Shown: positions 45,753 to 57,100 of the stretch, one piece after another
Numbering within the stretch: the first letter of the stretch is position 1
Layout of the letters: each line of letters opens with the position of its first letter
Assembly: GCF_002407605.1 (NCBI RefSeq)
Contig: NZ_NXGV01000001.1
Coordinates: 1,836,076-1,900,075 of the forward strand
Direction: 5' to 3'
Length of the DNA: 64,000 bases
From: Marinobacter sp. ANT_B65
GTDB lineage: Bacteria; Pseudomonadota; Gammaproteobacteria; Pseudomonadales; Oleiphilaceae
Translations under genes and position numbers: made by a program
The notes under the pieces: model-generated
What the model saw: the letters and a program-made list of their open reading frames with translations, nothing else
Database searches by the model: none
What the model was told of the DNA's origin: nothing

Positions 45753-46454
45753 ATGCGCACCACGCTTTTAGTCTCGCTCTTATTCATGTCGTCCCTGGCC
45801 AACTCTGTGTCGGCCAGCACGACTGCGGATGAGATCCATATGGCGACCAGGTCATTTCTTGAGAGCTATGCCAGAACCCAGGCTGAAGATGGGTATCAGG
45901 TTAAGTTTGAGGCAGGCAATATCGATAGCAGAATCGCCCTCGCACCTTGCGCAGATCCGCTAAAGGTTGAATTTACGGGTGACCCCTGGAAAAGCGAACA
46001 TCCTTCGGTACAGGTAGCCTGCAATGGCGACCGGCCCTGGCGCCTGTTTGTAACAACCACTGTTTCAATCAGCGGCCCGGCTCTTGTTGCAGCCCGGCCG
46101 CTTGGCCGTGGTGAGCGGATAACGGGCAACATGCTTGAAACCCGCTCTGTGGTCATTAATGCGACCCGCCGCGGAATAATAGCCGACGCCAGCCTTGTAG
46201 AAGGAATGGTGGTACGCAGACCGGTCAATGCCGGCTCGGTCCTGACGCCAGACCTTCTTGAGGCGCCGGATGCCGTTGCGCGAGGCGACCATGTTATTAT
46301 CACCGCCCGCGCCGGCACATTTTCAGTTCGCTCCCGGGGCAAAGCCCTGGCAAGTGCGTCTGTTGGAGAGCAGGTTCTGGTAGAAAACCTCACATCCTCC
46401 CGCACCGTAAGGGCGAATGTAACGGCACCGGGGCACGTAGAAGTTCCAATGTAA
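45753..46454 (+). CDS. flgA: Flagellar P-ring assembly chaperone FlgA
   Basis: 233-aa periplasmic chaperone for FlgI in P-ring assembly. Signal peptide MRTTLLVSLLFMSSLANSVSA, then a SAF domain in the C-terminal half (ARPLGRGERITGNMLETRSV; GMVVRRPVNAGSVLTPDLLE; GDHVIITARAGTFSVRSRGK). LAPCADPLKVEF near residue 70 is typical of FlgA. Divergent from cheV and followed by flgM and flgN. Confidence 0.94.
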   Translation: MRTTLLVSLLFMSSLANSVSASTTADEIHMATRSFLESYARTQAEDGYQVKFEAGNIDSRIALAPCADPLKVEFTGDPWKSEHPSVQVACNGDRPWRLFVTTTVSISGPALVAARPLGRGERITGNMLETRSVVINATRRGIIADASLVEGMVVRRPVNAGSVLTPDLLEAPDAVARGDHVIITARAGTFSVRSRGKALASASVGEQVLVENLTSSRTVRANVTAPGHVEVPM

Positions 46455-46471
46455 CCTTCCCTGTGGAAGCT

Positions 46472-46508
46472 GGTGGCAAAGTTTTTCCGCCGGCAAAACT
46501 TTGCCACC
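46472..46508. terminator. Terminator-like hairpin after flgA
   Basis: Perfect 14-bp stem GGTGGCAAAGTTTT / AAAACTTTGCCACC with a 9-base loop, 18 bases after the flgA stop. It separates flgA from flgM, which has its own sigma-28 promoter. Confidence 0.7.
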
Positions 46509-46578
46509 GGGTAAGCACCGTTACGAACACAGATTTTCAATGTTACATAATGTTAACGAAAAGTGTATATCTGCACCC

Positions 46579-46605
46579 TAAAGTATAGAGAGATTGAGCC
46601 GTTAA
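46579..46605 (+). promoter_or_regulatory. Sigma-28 (FliA) promoter of flgM
   Basis: TAAA, exactly 15 bases, then GCCGTTAA; 11 of the 12 consensus positions of TAAA-N15-GCCGATAA match. About 50 bases before the flgM start. Anti-sigma factor under the control of its own target sigma is the classical FlgM loop. Confidence 0.8.
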
Positions 46606-46665
46606 GCAGATATAAACCCGAGTCAGCCCACGTATGTGTGGCGCAACTGTAGAGCAGGTAACGAT

Positions 46666-46992
46666 ATGTCAGTTGACTTAAATGGAATTGGCCAAGGCCA
46701 GGTCAACACCCAAAGAACAACGGCCGACAAGCCCCTGACCAGCAAAAGTGGCGGGCAAACTCCCCCGGAACAGGCTAATGCCCGGCCCCAGAGTGCCCGC
46801 GGCGAAAATGTAAACCTGAGTAGCCAGGCCAAGAACCTCAAACAGCTTGAGCAAAAGCTGGGCGATTACCCTGAAATGGATGATGAACGGATTGAAGAGA
46901 TTCGCTCAGCTCTGGAAAACGGTACCTACAAGATAGATGCAGAGAAGCTGGCCCAGAAAATGCTTGATATGGATAAAAGCATTTTTGGATGA
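46666..46992 (+). CDS. flgM: Anti-sigma-28 factor FlgM
   Basis: 108-aa intrinsically disordered inhibitor of FliA that is exported through the finished hook. N-terminal MSVDLNGIGQGQVNTQRT is low in structure; the C-terminal helices (MDDERIEEIRSALENGTYKI and AEKLAQKMLDMDKSIFG) form the sigma-binding part. ATG 46666 follows GAGCAGG and gives the family start. Preceded by a sigma-28 promoter. Confidence 0.93.
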   Translation: MSVDLNGIGQGQVNTQRTTADKPLTSKSGGQTPPEQANARPQSARGENVNLSSQAKNLKQLEQKLGDYPEMDDERIEEIRSALENGTYKIDAEKLAQKMLDMDKSIFG

Positions 46993-46999
46993 GTAAATC

Positions 47000-47470
47000 A
47001 TGGCTGCAATCGACGATCTGAAGAACCTTCTTTCCCTGGATATCCACCAGCTTGAGTCATTGGTGGATATCCTGAAAAAAGAAAAATCCTGCCTTTCAGG
47101 CTCCGATGCCAAAGCACTCGAAGCATTAACCCGGGATAAAAATGCCCTTCTTGGAGAAATCCGGGAACGCGCAAAGCAGAAAATTCGCATACTGGTAGCC
47201 ATGGGATTCCGGCCAGACAGCGGAGAACCTTCCCGTTTTATCCGCAGCGCCGGCCTGACCGATCTTTACGCCCTCTGGCAGCAAGCTGATACAAAGCTTC
47301 GTGAGTGCCACACTCTTAACGAAAACAACGGACGCATTGTCAGCCACCTGCAAAAACGCCTGACCCGGCTTTCGGACATTTTCAGAGGCGCCTCCGGGCA
47401 ACAAAAACTGTATGGCGCCAAGGGCCAGCAAACGACTGTATCCAGCCGCACGGTTCTTGCCAGCGCCTGA
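47000..47470 (+). CDS. flgN: Flagellar export chaperone FlgN
   Basis: 156-aa helical cytoplasmic chaperone for hook-junction proteins FlgK and FlgL. Starts 7 bases after flgM. Pattern of the FlgN family: LDIHQLESLVDILKKEKSCL, then LEALTRDKNALLGEIRERAK and later LRECHTLNENNGRIV, with high Leu/Lys/Glu content and no membrane segment. Confidence 0.9.
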   Translation: MAAIDDLKNLLSLDIHQLESLVDILKKEKSCLSGSDAKALEALTRDKNALLGEIRERAKQKIRILVAMGFRPDSGEPSRFIRSAGLTDLYALWQQADTKLRECHTLNENNGRIVSHLQKRLTRLSDIFRGASGQQKLYGAKGQQTTVSSRTVLASA

Positions 47471-47502
47471 TGACAGCTACAGATTGACAGCTCAATGCCC
47501 TT

Positions 47503-47529
47503 CGCAGGGGCCATGGCCTTTCCCCTGCG
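47503..47529. terminator. Hairpin after flgN
   Basis: CGCAGGGG/CCCCTGCG, 8-bp stem with 11-base loop, about 33 bases after the flgN stop. G+C-rich; no T-run. Possible operon end. Confidence 0.45.
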
Positions 47530-47611
47530 GGGGAGGGCTTCTCAAACAATGACCCAAATCTGTTAAGATCCTGGTCCGATTCAGTCCATGTAATTATTGA
47601 GAGCCCTTGCA

Positions 47612-48223
47612 ATGAAAGATCTGGTTAAACCGCTGAGCAGTTCGATCACCGCCCTGATTATGTTTCTCGGCTTATCGTTTTTAACACTCCAGGTTCACGC
47701 CCAGACAGACAGTAAGAGCACCGGGGCCGAGCTGCCCAAGGTACGAATTCTTACCAGCGAAGGCGCTATTGAGCTGCAACTCCGCCCCGACGTGGCCCCT
47801 GAAACGGTCAGGAATTTTCTGGAATACGCCCAGGCCGGTTTTTTCGACGGAACCATTTTCCACCGGGTTATTCCCGGCTTCATGATTCAGGGCGGTGGTT
47901 TTACCGCCGATATGGCACGTAAGGAAACACGGCCAGCCATAAAAAATGAAGCATCCCGAACGCTCCCGAACCTCCGCGGAACAGTTGCCATGGCAAGAAC
48001 CAATGCTCCTGATTCAGCAACTTCCCAGTTTTTTATCAACGTAGCAAACAACGACTTTCTGAATGCCGGCGTTCGCGGAGCAGGCTATGCAGTCTTCGCA
48101 AAAGTAACCGCAGGCATGGGTGTGGTTGATACCATCGCAGGTGTCCGGACTACCCGTGTTCGAGGCATGGCTGACGTACCTGTGAATCCGGTAATCATCG
48201 AGAGTATTACCCTCCTGGATTAA
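47612..48223 (+). CDS. ppiA: Cyclophilin-type peptidyl-prolyl cis-trans isomerase, exported
   Basis: 203 aa. Signal peptide ([20 protein letters not shown], ending about VHA-QTD), so periplasmic like PpiA. Catalytic cyclophilin core: [20 protein letters not shown] (about 83-102), [18 protein letters not shown] (about 128-145) and [18 protein letters not shown] and F residues of the active site ([18 protein letters not shown]) are present. ATG 47612 is taken since a start at 47597 only adds five residues. Symbol from location and type, not from a search. Confidence 0.88.
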   Translation: MKDLVKPLSSSITALIMFLGLSFLTLQVHAQTDSKSTGAELPKVRILTSEGAIELQLRPDVAPETVRNFLEYAQAGFFDGTIFHRVIPGFMIQGGGFTADMARKETRPAIKNEASRTLPNLRGTVAMARTNAPDSATSQFFINVANNDFLNAGVRGAGYAVFAKVTAGMGVVDTIAGVRTTRVRGMADVPVNPVIIESITLLD

Positions 48224-48247
48224 CAACGCATCACAGGACATCTCCCC

Positions 48248-50167
48248 ATGACCTCCTCCACTGTTCCGCCAGCCATTGCGCCGGCGGAACTGGTTTGGCA
48301 AGACGGCTTGCCACAGTCAAAACAGTTCGGCGACATCACTTTCAGCGGAAAAAACGGCCTGGATGAAGTCCGTTGCAGTTTTATCAGCCAAAACGATCTT
48401 CCTGCACGTTTCGCTGCGGTTTCCGAGTCTGGATCCTTTGTTATTGCATCGAACGGATTCGGTACCGGCCTGCACTTCCTGGCTACATGGCAAGCATGGC
48501 AAAGCAAAGGGCCAGCGCATGCTGCGACACTTCATTTCATATCCGCTGAGCCTCATCCCCTGACCCTGAAGGATCTTGAAAAAGCTCTTTCAGCCTGGCC
48601 AGAACTGAAGGACCTTTCCAGAGAGCTTGTCGCCAACTACCCACCTCTGGTACGCGGTGCTCACCGTCTGATCCTCGCCGGCGGCCGTGTTCGTCTGACG
48701 TTATTTTTTGGCGAAGCGAGTAATGCCTGGGATGAGCTGGGTTTTAAGGCTGACGCCTGGTTTCTGAACCGCCCTGCCCATGAAATGAATTCTGAAATAT
48801 GGCAGAACACAGCCATTGAGCGAATCCGGCAGCACTGCAGGCCCGGCACTACGCTGGCCACCTCAGCAACTGACAAGGCAACCCTGAGAACACTGAAAGA
48901 GGCAGGGTTTCAAATACAGGAACCTGACGACTCAGGGTGTAACGAGACGATACTGAACGGCGTATTTCAACCTCTCAATGTTCCCCCCGGAAAATCGGAT
49001 ATTTCTGCCAGCGCTCCAGTATCTGTGGCTGTTATTGGCGCCGGCATTGCCGGGTGTCTGCTTGCGAACAACCTTGCCGAAAGAGGCTGTACTGTTACCC
49101 TGATAGACTCTGCAAGCCAGGCCGGTTCTGCTGCGTCCGGCAACCTTCAGGGCGCTATGTACGTAAAGCTTGGCGTCGAATTCAACCACCAGACCCAGCT
49201 TGCCCTGTCTGCCCTGACCTTCAGCCAGCGTTATTACCGCCCCTACCGCGATCAGTATTGGCATCCGACAGGCTTGCTGCAACTGGCCTGGAATGAAAAT
49301 GAAAAGGATCGCCAGCACCGTTTTATCGAACGCAATCGATATCCGGAGGAAATCCTGCGCGCAGTGACCAGGCAGGAAGGCGAAGCTCTCACCGGCAGTA
49401 GCCTTGAGAGTGGTGGACTATGGTTCCCCTCCAGCGGCTGGCTTGCACCGGGAGAACTCTGTAAGTCACTCGCCTTGCACCCGCGTATCCGAAGAGTTTT
49501 TGATTTTTCAGTTGAACATATGACTGCGGCTGATGGCGAATGGATTCTATCCGGCACAGGCAACACCGACATCCGCACAGATCGCGTTGTTATCTGTGCG
49601 GGACACCTGAGCCCGCGCCTGATTCCCGGCCGGGGCGCATTTCGCTTTAAAGCCATTCGTGGACAGGTAACTCACATGCCAGCGGCCATGGTTGTAAACC
49701 CGAAGGCTGTTATCTGCGGAGCCCGTTATTTCAATCCGGCTCAAGACACTGAAGGCGGGCAACTGTCTGTCATTGGTGCAACGTTTGACCTTCACAGCGA
49801 TGAGCCAGCCCCTACAACGCAGGGCCACCTTGAGAACCTCCGGGAACTGTCAGCAATGGTGCCACAGGTACTTTCGCCGGAACTGGCATCCGGTAGCCTG
49901 CCAGAACAGCTGACTGGGCGCGTAGGGTTTCGCTGCACCACCCATGATTATCAGCCTGTTGCCGGGCCATTTGTGGATGAAAACGGGCATACGCCGGCTG
50001 GCATCTATCTTTTAACCGGTTTAGGGAGCAAAGGCCTTACCTATGCCCCCTTGCTCGCAGAGTTTGTCGCAGACCAACTGACAGATCAGCCATCAGTTCT
50101 TCCTGCGGCGCTGATAAAAAGAGTGGCCACTGGCCGCATGCACAGGCCAAAGGTGGAATCTTCGTAA
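48248..50167 (+). CDS. mnmC: Bifunctional tRNA mnm5s2U34 biosynthesis protein MnmC
   Basis: 639-aa enzyme that completes the 5-methylaminomethyl-2-thiouridine at the wobble position of several tRNAs. N-terminal half (about 1-240) is the methyltransferase MnmD (GFGTGLHFLATWQAW; ILAGGRVRLTLFFGEASNAW; FKADAWFLNRPAHEMNSEIW). C-terminal half (about 255-630) is the FAD oxidoreductase that removes the carboxymethyl group (VIGAGIAGCLLANNLAERG; ASGNLQGAMYVKLG; GFRCTTHDYQPVAGPF). E. coli MnmC has 668 aa. The N-terminal SAM site reads GFGTG rather than GTGTG, as usual for MnmC. Confidence 0.96.
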   Translation: MTSSTVPPAIAPAELVWQDGLPQSKQFGDITFSGKNGLDEVRCSFISQNDLPARFAAVSESGSFVIASNGFGTGLHFLATWQAWQSKGPAHAATLHFISAEPHPLTLKDLEKALSAWPELKDLSRELVANYPPLVRGAHRLILAGGRVRLTLFFGEASNAWDELGFKADAWFLNRPAHEMNSEIWQNTAIERIRQHCRPGTTLATSATDKATLRTLKEAGFQIQEPDDSGCNETILNGVFQPLNVPPGKSDISASAPVSVAVIGAGIAGCLLANNLAERGCTVTLIDSASQAGSAASGNLQGAMYVKLGVEFNHQTQLALSALTFSQRYYRPYRDQYWHPTGLLQLAWNENEKDRQHRFIERNRYPEEILRAVTRQEGEALTGSSLESGGLWFPSSGWLAPGELCKSLALHPRIRRVFDFSVEHMTAADGEWILSGTGNTDIRTDRVVICAGHLSPRLIPGRGAFRFKAIRGQVTHMPAAMVVNPKAVICGARYFNPAQDTEGGQLSVIGATFDLHSDEPAPTTQGHLENLRELSAMVPQVLSPELASGSLPEQLTGRVGFRCTTHDYQPVAGPFVDENGHTPAGIYLLTGLGSKGLTYAPLLAEFVADQLTDQPSVLPAALIKRVATGRMHRPKVESS

Positions 50168-50242
50168 TCAATTACCGCTAATGATCTGAACAGACACGCC
50201 GATACACTACCTGATAGGTACTGTTCCCAGAGGGTAAGACAG

Positions 50243-50875
50243 GTGTCCATTTTTGTCAGCGAACCAGGCCGTCCCGTCGGGACAAGATTGCCGGAGGTCT
50301 TCCGTGGGAGGCGTGTGGGCGATGTCAGCGAACTGACAGAGAGCCAGCAGATCAACCCCGGTCGTAGTGAAGCAACAGATGCTGAGTTTCAGCTTGCTGC
50401 TCAGTCCGGGCGGCATCGTGCACTGGAGGAGTATGGTGCTGCCGTAGCAGGTGAACGCAAAGATCAGCGGCCTTATCTTCCGGTGTCCTCCATCTGCTCA
50501 CCAGCACTTTTCACCATTCCAGCCTCTGCAACAGTTGCTGACGCCATCACCATGATGGACGAACAGGGCGCCAATCATCTGGTGGTTACCGCCGACACGA
50601 ACGTGGCGGGGCTTGTTGCCCAGCAATGGCTACTGGCCTGGCTTCACGAACATCAGGCTGATGCCATGAACCAGACTCTCACCCAAATTGAATTACCAGC
50701 CTTCCTGACGGCCTCTCCTGAAACCGACGCTCACCAGCTCGCCAGACTGATGCTGGCGCACCAACTCAATGCTGCGCTGGTTGTTGACGCTCAGGGCGAA
50801 CCGACAGGCCTTGTAACAAGCACTGATTATCTGCGCCTGTATGCCAGCGTCGGGGGACAGCAAGGCAGTGTTTAA
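50243..50875 (+). CDS. CBS domain pair protein with unassigned N-terminus
   Basis: 210 aa from GTG 50243 (GAGGG about 10 bases upstream). Residues about 85-205 are two CBS motifs (TVADAITMMDEQGANHLVVT; THQLARLMLAHQLNAALVV pattern; GLVTSTDYLRLY), which bind adenosine nucleotides. Residues 1-84 (VGDVSELTESQQINPGRSE; FQLAAQSGRHRALEEYGAA) match no domain I know. Possibly a nucleotide-sensing adaptor. Stands between mnmC and convergent ligA. Confidence 0.75.
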   Translation: MSIFVSEPGRPVGTRLPEVFRGRRVGDVSELTESQQINPGRSEATDAEFQLAAQSGRHRALEEYGAAVAGERKDQRPYLPVSSICSPALFTIPASATVADAITMMDEQGANHLVVTADTNVAGLVAQQWLLAWLHEHQADAMNQTLTQIELPAFLTASPETDAHQLARLMLAHQLNAALVVDAQGEPTGLVTSTDYLRLYASVGGQQGSV

Positions 50876-50894
50876 GGCCACCTGAAAGGTGGCC
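50876..50894. terminator. Hairpin between CBS gene and ligA
   Basis: GGCCACCT-GAA-AGGTGGCC, perfect 8-bp stem overlapping the base after the CBS stop. It could end transcription from both sides but lacks a T-tail. Confidence 0.5.
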
Positions 50895-50928
50895 AGGGCC
50901 ATTCAAACACACCCTCAGGAGCCTTCAG

Positions 50929-53009
<2,081 letters not shown>

Positions 53010-53036
53010 ATTGTTTCTGTAACGGCTCAAACGGAC

Positions 53037-54005
53037 TCAGTGCCGGGGCGACCGCTGCTTACGTTCGAACTCACGAATGCGCTGACGGCAGTGCTCAATT
53101 GTCTGGCCGGTCATCACGCTGCGGCGTTCATCCTTCAGTTCACCGCCGAGATTGCGTACCACGCACTGAGCGGTTTCAAGCATGAAGTCAAAGGCCTGCA
53201 ACGAATTGGTTGGCCCCGGCATGCTCATGAAAAAGCTGATGCCCGGCGTAGTCATAGCGCTTGCATCGTTGGGCGTAAAGGTGCCCGGTTCAACAGCGTT
53301 AGCAACACTGAACTGCACAGGACTGGTGGTATCCTCTGCTTCATGGCGATGATAAATATCCATATCACCATGGGCCAGACCGCAGGCTTCAAACAGTTTC
53401 TGCAATGCGCTCCCGCTAAACTCCTCCCCCTGACGCGCAAGCACGTTGATCACGATAACCTCACGGGCTTCCGGGCGGTTAGCTCCGGCAAGAGGCTGGT
53501 CCGGCTTCGGGCTTTGCGGCTCGCGACGGGCCGTATCTTCCTCTACATCGGTTGTCGTTATTGCCGCAACTGCCGGCTCAGACGACTCATCATCTCCAGC
53601 CCCCCAACCTGTATCAACGGCTAAATCGTCCTGCTCAATGGAGGAGAAACCCGTCTCTTCGCTGTTCCCCTGAGGAGAGCTGTCCTGAACAGCCTCATTT
53701 GGCTCAGGTGTATCGCAAACGGGACGCGTAGGCTTATGTTTTGGAGTACGGGAGCGCGACGGTTTTTCCCGACGCACGTAGCCACGTTCTTCCAGAGTAT
53801 CTTTTGAAATAGCCCTGGCCCCGCCATTGGGGAGCTCGGGATTGTGGTCTTCATCCAACGGAGATCCTTTAAGATCGTCGGCACCCATACCTGAAGAAAT
53901 CGCTATAGATTCCTTACGGGCACGGCGCATGCGCCTTAAACCATCTATAACAATGCCGATGATAACCAGGGTACCGATGGCAATTAACCATTCCCTTAGT
54001 GACAT
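53037..54005 (-). CDS. zipA: Cell division protein ZipA
   Basis: 322-aa FtsZ-anchoring protein of the gammaproteobacterial divisome. N-terminal membrane helix MSLREWLIAIGTLVIIGIVI followed by an Arg/Lys patch, a long variable Pro/Glu/Ser-rich linker (about 40-180) and the C-terminal ZipA domain (about 185-320, VIVINVLARQGEEFSGSALQ; GLAHGDMDIYHRHEAED; MSMPGPTNSLQAFDFMLETA). ATG 54005 is chosen since it starts the helix; the frame upstream lacks a reasonable start. Sits between smc and ligA, as in Pseudomonas. Confidence 0.94.
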   Translation of the reverse strand: MSLREWLIAIGTLVIIGIVIDGLRRMRRARKESIAISSGMGADDLKGSPLDEDHNPELPNGGARAISKDTLEERGYVRREKPSRSRTPKHKPTRPVCDTPEPNEAVQDSSPQGNSEETGFSSIEQDDLAVDTGWGAGDDESSEPAVAAITTTDVEEDTARREPQSPKPDQPLAGANRPEAREVIVINVLARQGEEFSGSALQKLFEACGLAHGDMDIYHRHEAEDTTSPVQFSVANAVEPGTFTPNDASAMTTPGISFFMSMPGPTNSLQAFDFMLETAQCVVRNLGGELKDERRSVMTGQTIEHCRQRIREFERKQRSPRH

Positions 54006-54152
54006 AGTGCTGCTGTCCTGTTTGCAATTCGGGTCCGGGAGCGAATAAAGGGCTCCGGTTGATACTCTAAAAAAAGCCCGTAGTGAATACAACGCAAAGC
54101 CGCACCACATGGCCTTTTTGTCATTCTTGGCGATTTTCTGGCCAGCCTGTTT

Positions 54153-57100
54153 TCAGGCCTCCACCAACGCCGCTGCCTCGTCAACATCCACTGAAACCAG
54201 GCGTGAGCATCCGGGTTCGTGCATGGTAACGCCCATAAGCTGATCACCCATTTCCATCGCGATCTTGTTATGGGTTATGTATATAAACTGCACTTGCTTC
54301 GACATTTCCTTGACCAGATTAGCGTAACGACCAACATTGGCGTCGTCGAGAGGCGCGTCAACCTCGTCAAGCATACAGAAAGGCGCCGGGTTAAGCTGAA
54401 AGATGGAAAATACCAGAGCAATCGCTGTCAACGCCTTTTCTCCACCGGAAAGCAGGTGGATAGTGCTGTTCTTCTTGCCAGGAGGCCGTGCCATGATGCT
54501 CACACCGGTCTCAAGGAGGTCTTCTCCGGTCAACTCCAGGTATGCACTGCCGCCCCCGAACACCTTCGGGAACAGGGCCTGAAGACCTCCGTTTATCTGA
54601 TCGAACGTTTCCTTGAACCGCTGACGGGTTTCGCGATCAATTTTACGGATAGCAGTATCAAGAATTTCCAGAGCCTCCGTCAGGTCTTCGTGCTGGCTGT
54701 CGAGATAGGTTTTACGCTCGCTCTGCACCTGATACTCATCAATCGCCGCAAGGTTAATGGCACCAAGGCGTTGAATCCGGTTACCGATTTTTTCGAGCTC
54801 TGCCGCCCATTCATCCTGACTGGCGTCTTCCGGCAACTGGGGCAGGATGTCCTGAAGTTTCACATCCAGCTCTTCGAGTTGTTCAATGTAATTGCCCGAA
54901 CGGATCTCAAGGGCCTGAGATTCCATTTTCAGCTTTTCAAGCTTTGACCGGACATCCTGAATCCGGTGGTCGGTACCACTTCTGCCCTGCTCTTTTTCCC
55001 TCACCTCGCGGTCGATCTCTTCCAGTGCATCTCGGGCCAGACTCAGCTTTTCTTCTTCTGCAAGCCGGCGGTCCAGCAGCCCTTCAAGTTGCATCTGGAG
55101 ATCTTCCATGGGCTCTTCCGCATTTTCCCGGGATTCCCTGAGCATTTCCAGTCGCTCCTCCAGACGCTCTTTCTGCATCTGCATGCGATCTATAGTCTGG
55201 TTCAGCCCGTCCCGCTGGCTGCTGAGGGTCTGCAACTGAAGTTGCAGCTGATGGGCATGATCCCTGTCATGGCGTGCTTCCTGGCGCAGTCCGTCAAGCT
55301 TTTCCCTTAGCAGGTCCCGCTGTTCGAGAAGCCGCTCTTTTTCATCGTCACCGTCTTCTGTCAGGGCCAGCGCCTGTTGCCACTCTTCACGAGCGATCCC
55401 AAGGCTTTCCTGTTGAGCTTCGAGATTCAGTGCTACATCCGATACATCCTCACGGATGCGTGCAAGACGCGCGTCGATCTGTTCTGCCCGGGCCAGAAGC
55501 CCACTGATCCTGGAGGCTGACAAACCAAGCGCGCGATCGGCTTCACTCAGCCGGGCCTGGGCATCATCCCTTGCACCCTCAGCCTTTTCGGTTCGCTCCT
55601 GCAGGGCTTCATGACGTGCCTTAACCTCATCCAGAGCCTGTTCCGCCCCGGCCAGTTGCCGCGCCAGCTCATCCACTTTTTTCTGTCGTTCAATAACGCC
55701 GATCTGCCCGGCATCTGAATCCGGCATCAGAACCCAGTCGCGCGCGATCCAGACACCCTCTCGGGTGATGATACTACAACCGTCTGCAAGACCCTCTCTG
55801 CGTTCCATGGCATCAGAAAGGGTTTCAGATGTATCTATACCCGCCAGCATGACATTAACCGAAGCCGGACCATCCACTTTGGCCGCCAACCCCTGAGCCG
55901 GAACCGAAACACCGCGGCCAGAACCAGACTGAATAACAGCAAGCCCTTTGGGTGCCTGCTGCAGGGCCATGGAAAGCTGGTCAATATCAGGAAGCAACAA
56001 CCCCTGACTGAAGCGCCCTATTACCTGCTCCAGTGCAAACTCCCATCCATCGTCTATACGAAGCTGGCCCGCCACCCGGGGCAATTCACCCAGATGATGC
56101 TCTGATAACCAGGTCTGAAGGGTGTCATCCTGCCCACCCATCTGTTCATCAAGCAAAGCTTGCTGAGATTCCAGCGCGGCCTGCAAACTCTGAACGCGCT
56201 GCCTCGCATCGGCCAGACTCTTTTCTGTATCGCGCTGATTATGACGGGCTTCCTGAAGCTCATCCTGCACGGCTTCAATGCGCTCAGCAGCTTCCTCCCT
56301 CTGAAGCTCCAGTGTCTCCTGTTGCTCCTGAAGTTCCTCAAGCTCTGCGCGATCGACCTGTCCGTCCAGCTGAGCCTGTTCATCCTGGAGTTTGCGCTGG
56401 CGCACGAGCAACTGCTCTATGGCCTCTTCCAGAGAGGCTATACGGGATTGCGCAAGCTCCGCTTCACGGCGGGTATCTGCAGAACGCGAACTGAACTCTT
56501 CCCAGCGCTGCTGCCAGTTACTCATGGCGTCTTCAGCCAACTGAAGCTTCTCACCGGAGTCTTCCGAACGAATGGCCAAAGCTTCCTGCTCCGGCTCAAT
56601 CATCTCGAGCTCTTCGAGGATCCCTGCCAGCTTCTCTTCGTCCTGACTCAACTCCCGGGCAAGCTCACGCTGGTTGGCCATGGCCTGATCCAGCTCTGCT
56701 GCTGTCTGCCGGCTGCGTTCGCGCTGATGCTCAAGGCTTTGTTCAATACGTGCGATATCTGCCCCGGCCTCATAATAACGGGCCTGGGCACGGTTAAAGT
56801 GCTCGGTACGTTCGTGATGACCATCCCGGAGCGATTCAAGTGAAGTTTCCAGGCTGATGCGTTCGGTAAGCTGCTTTTCCAGCTCAAGTTCGGTATCGCG
56901 AATTTTACCGCGCCAGCTTTGCAGGTCGTTATCCAGTGACTGCCAGCGCAGGACGGTGAGTTCAGCTTTTTTCTTACGTTCGTCGTGTTTGTAGGATTTG
57001 TATTTCTCCGCTGCAGCAGCCTGCCGCTCAAGGTGATGCAACTGGCGGCCAAGCTCCTCACGAAGGTCGGTCAGGCGCTCAAGGTTTTCCTGAGTGCGGC

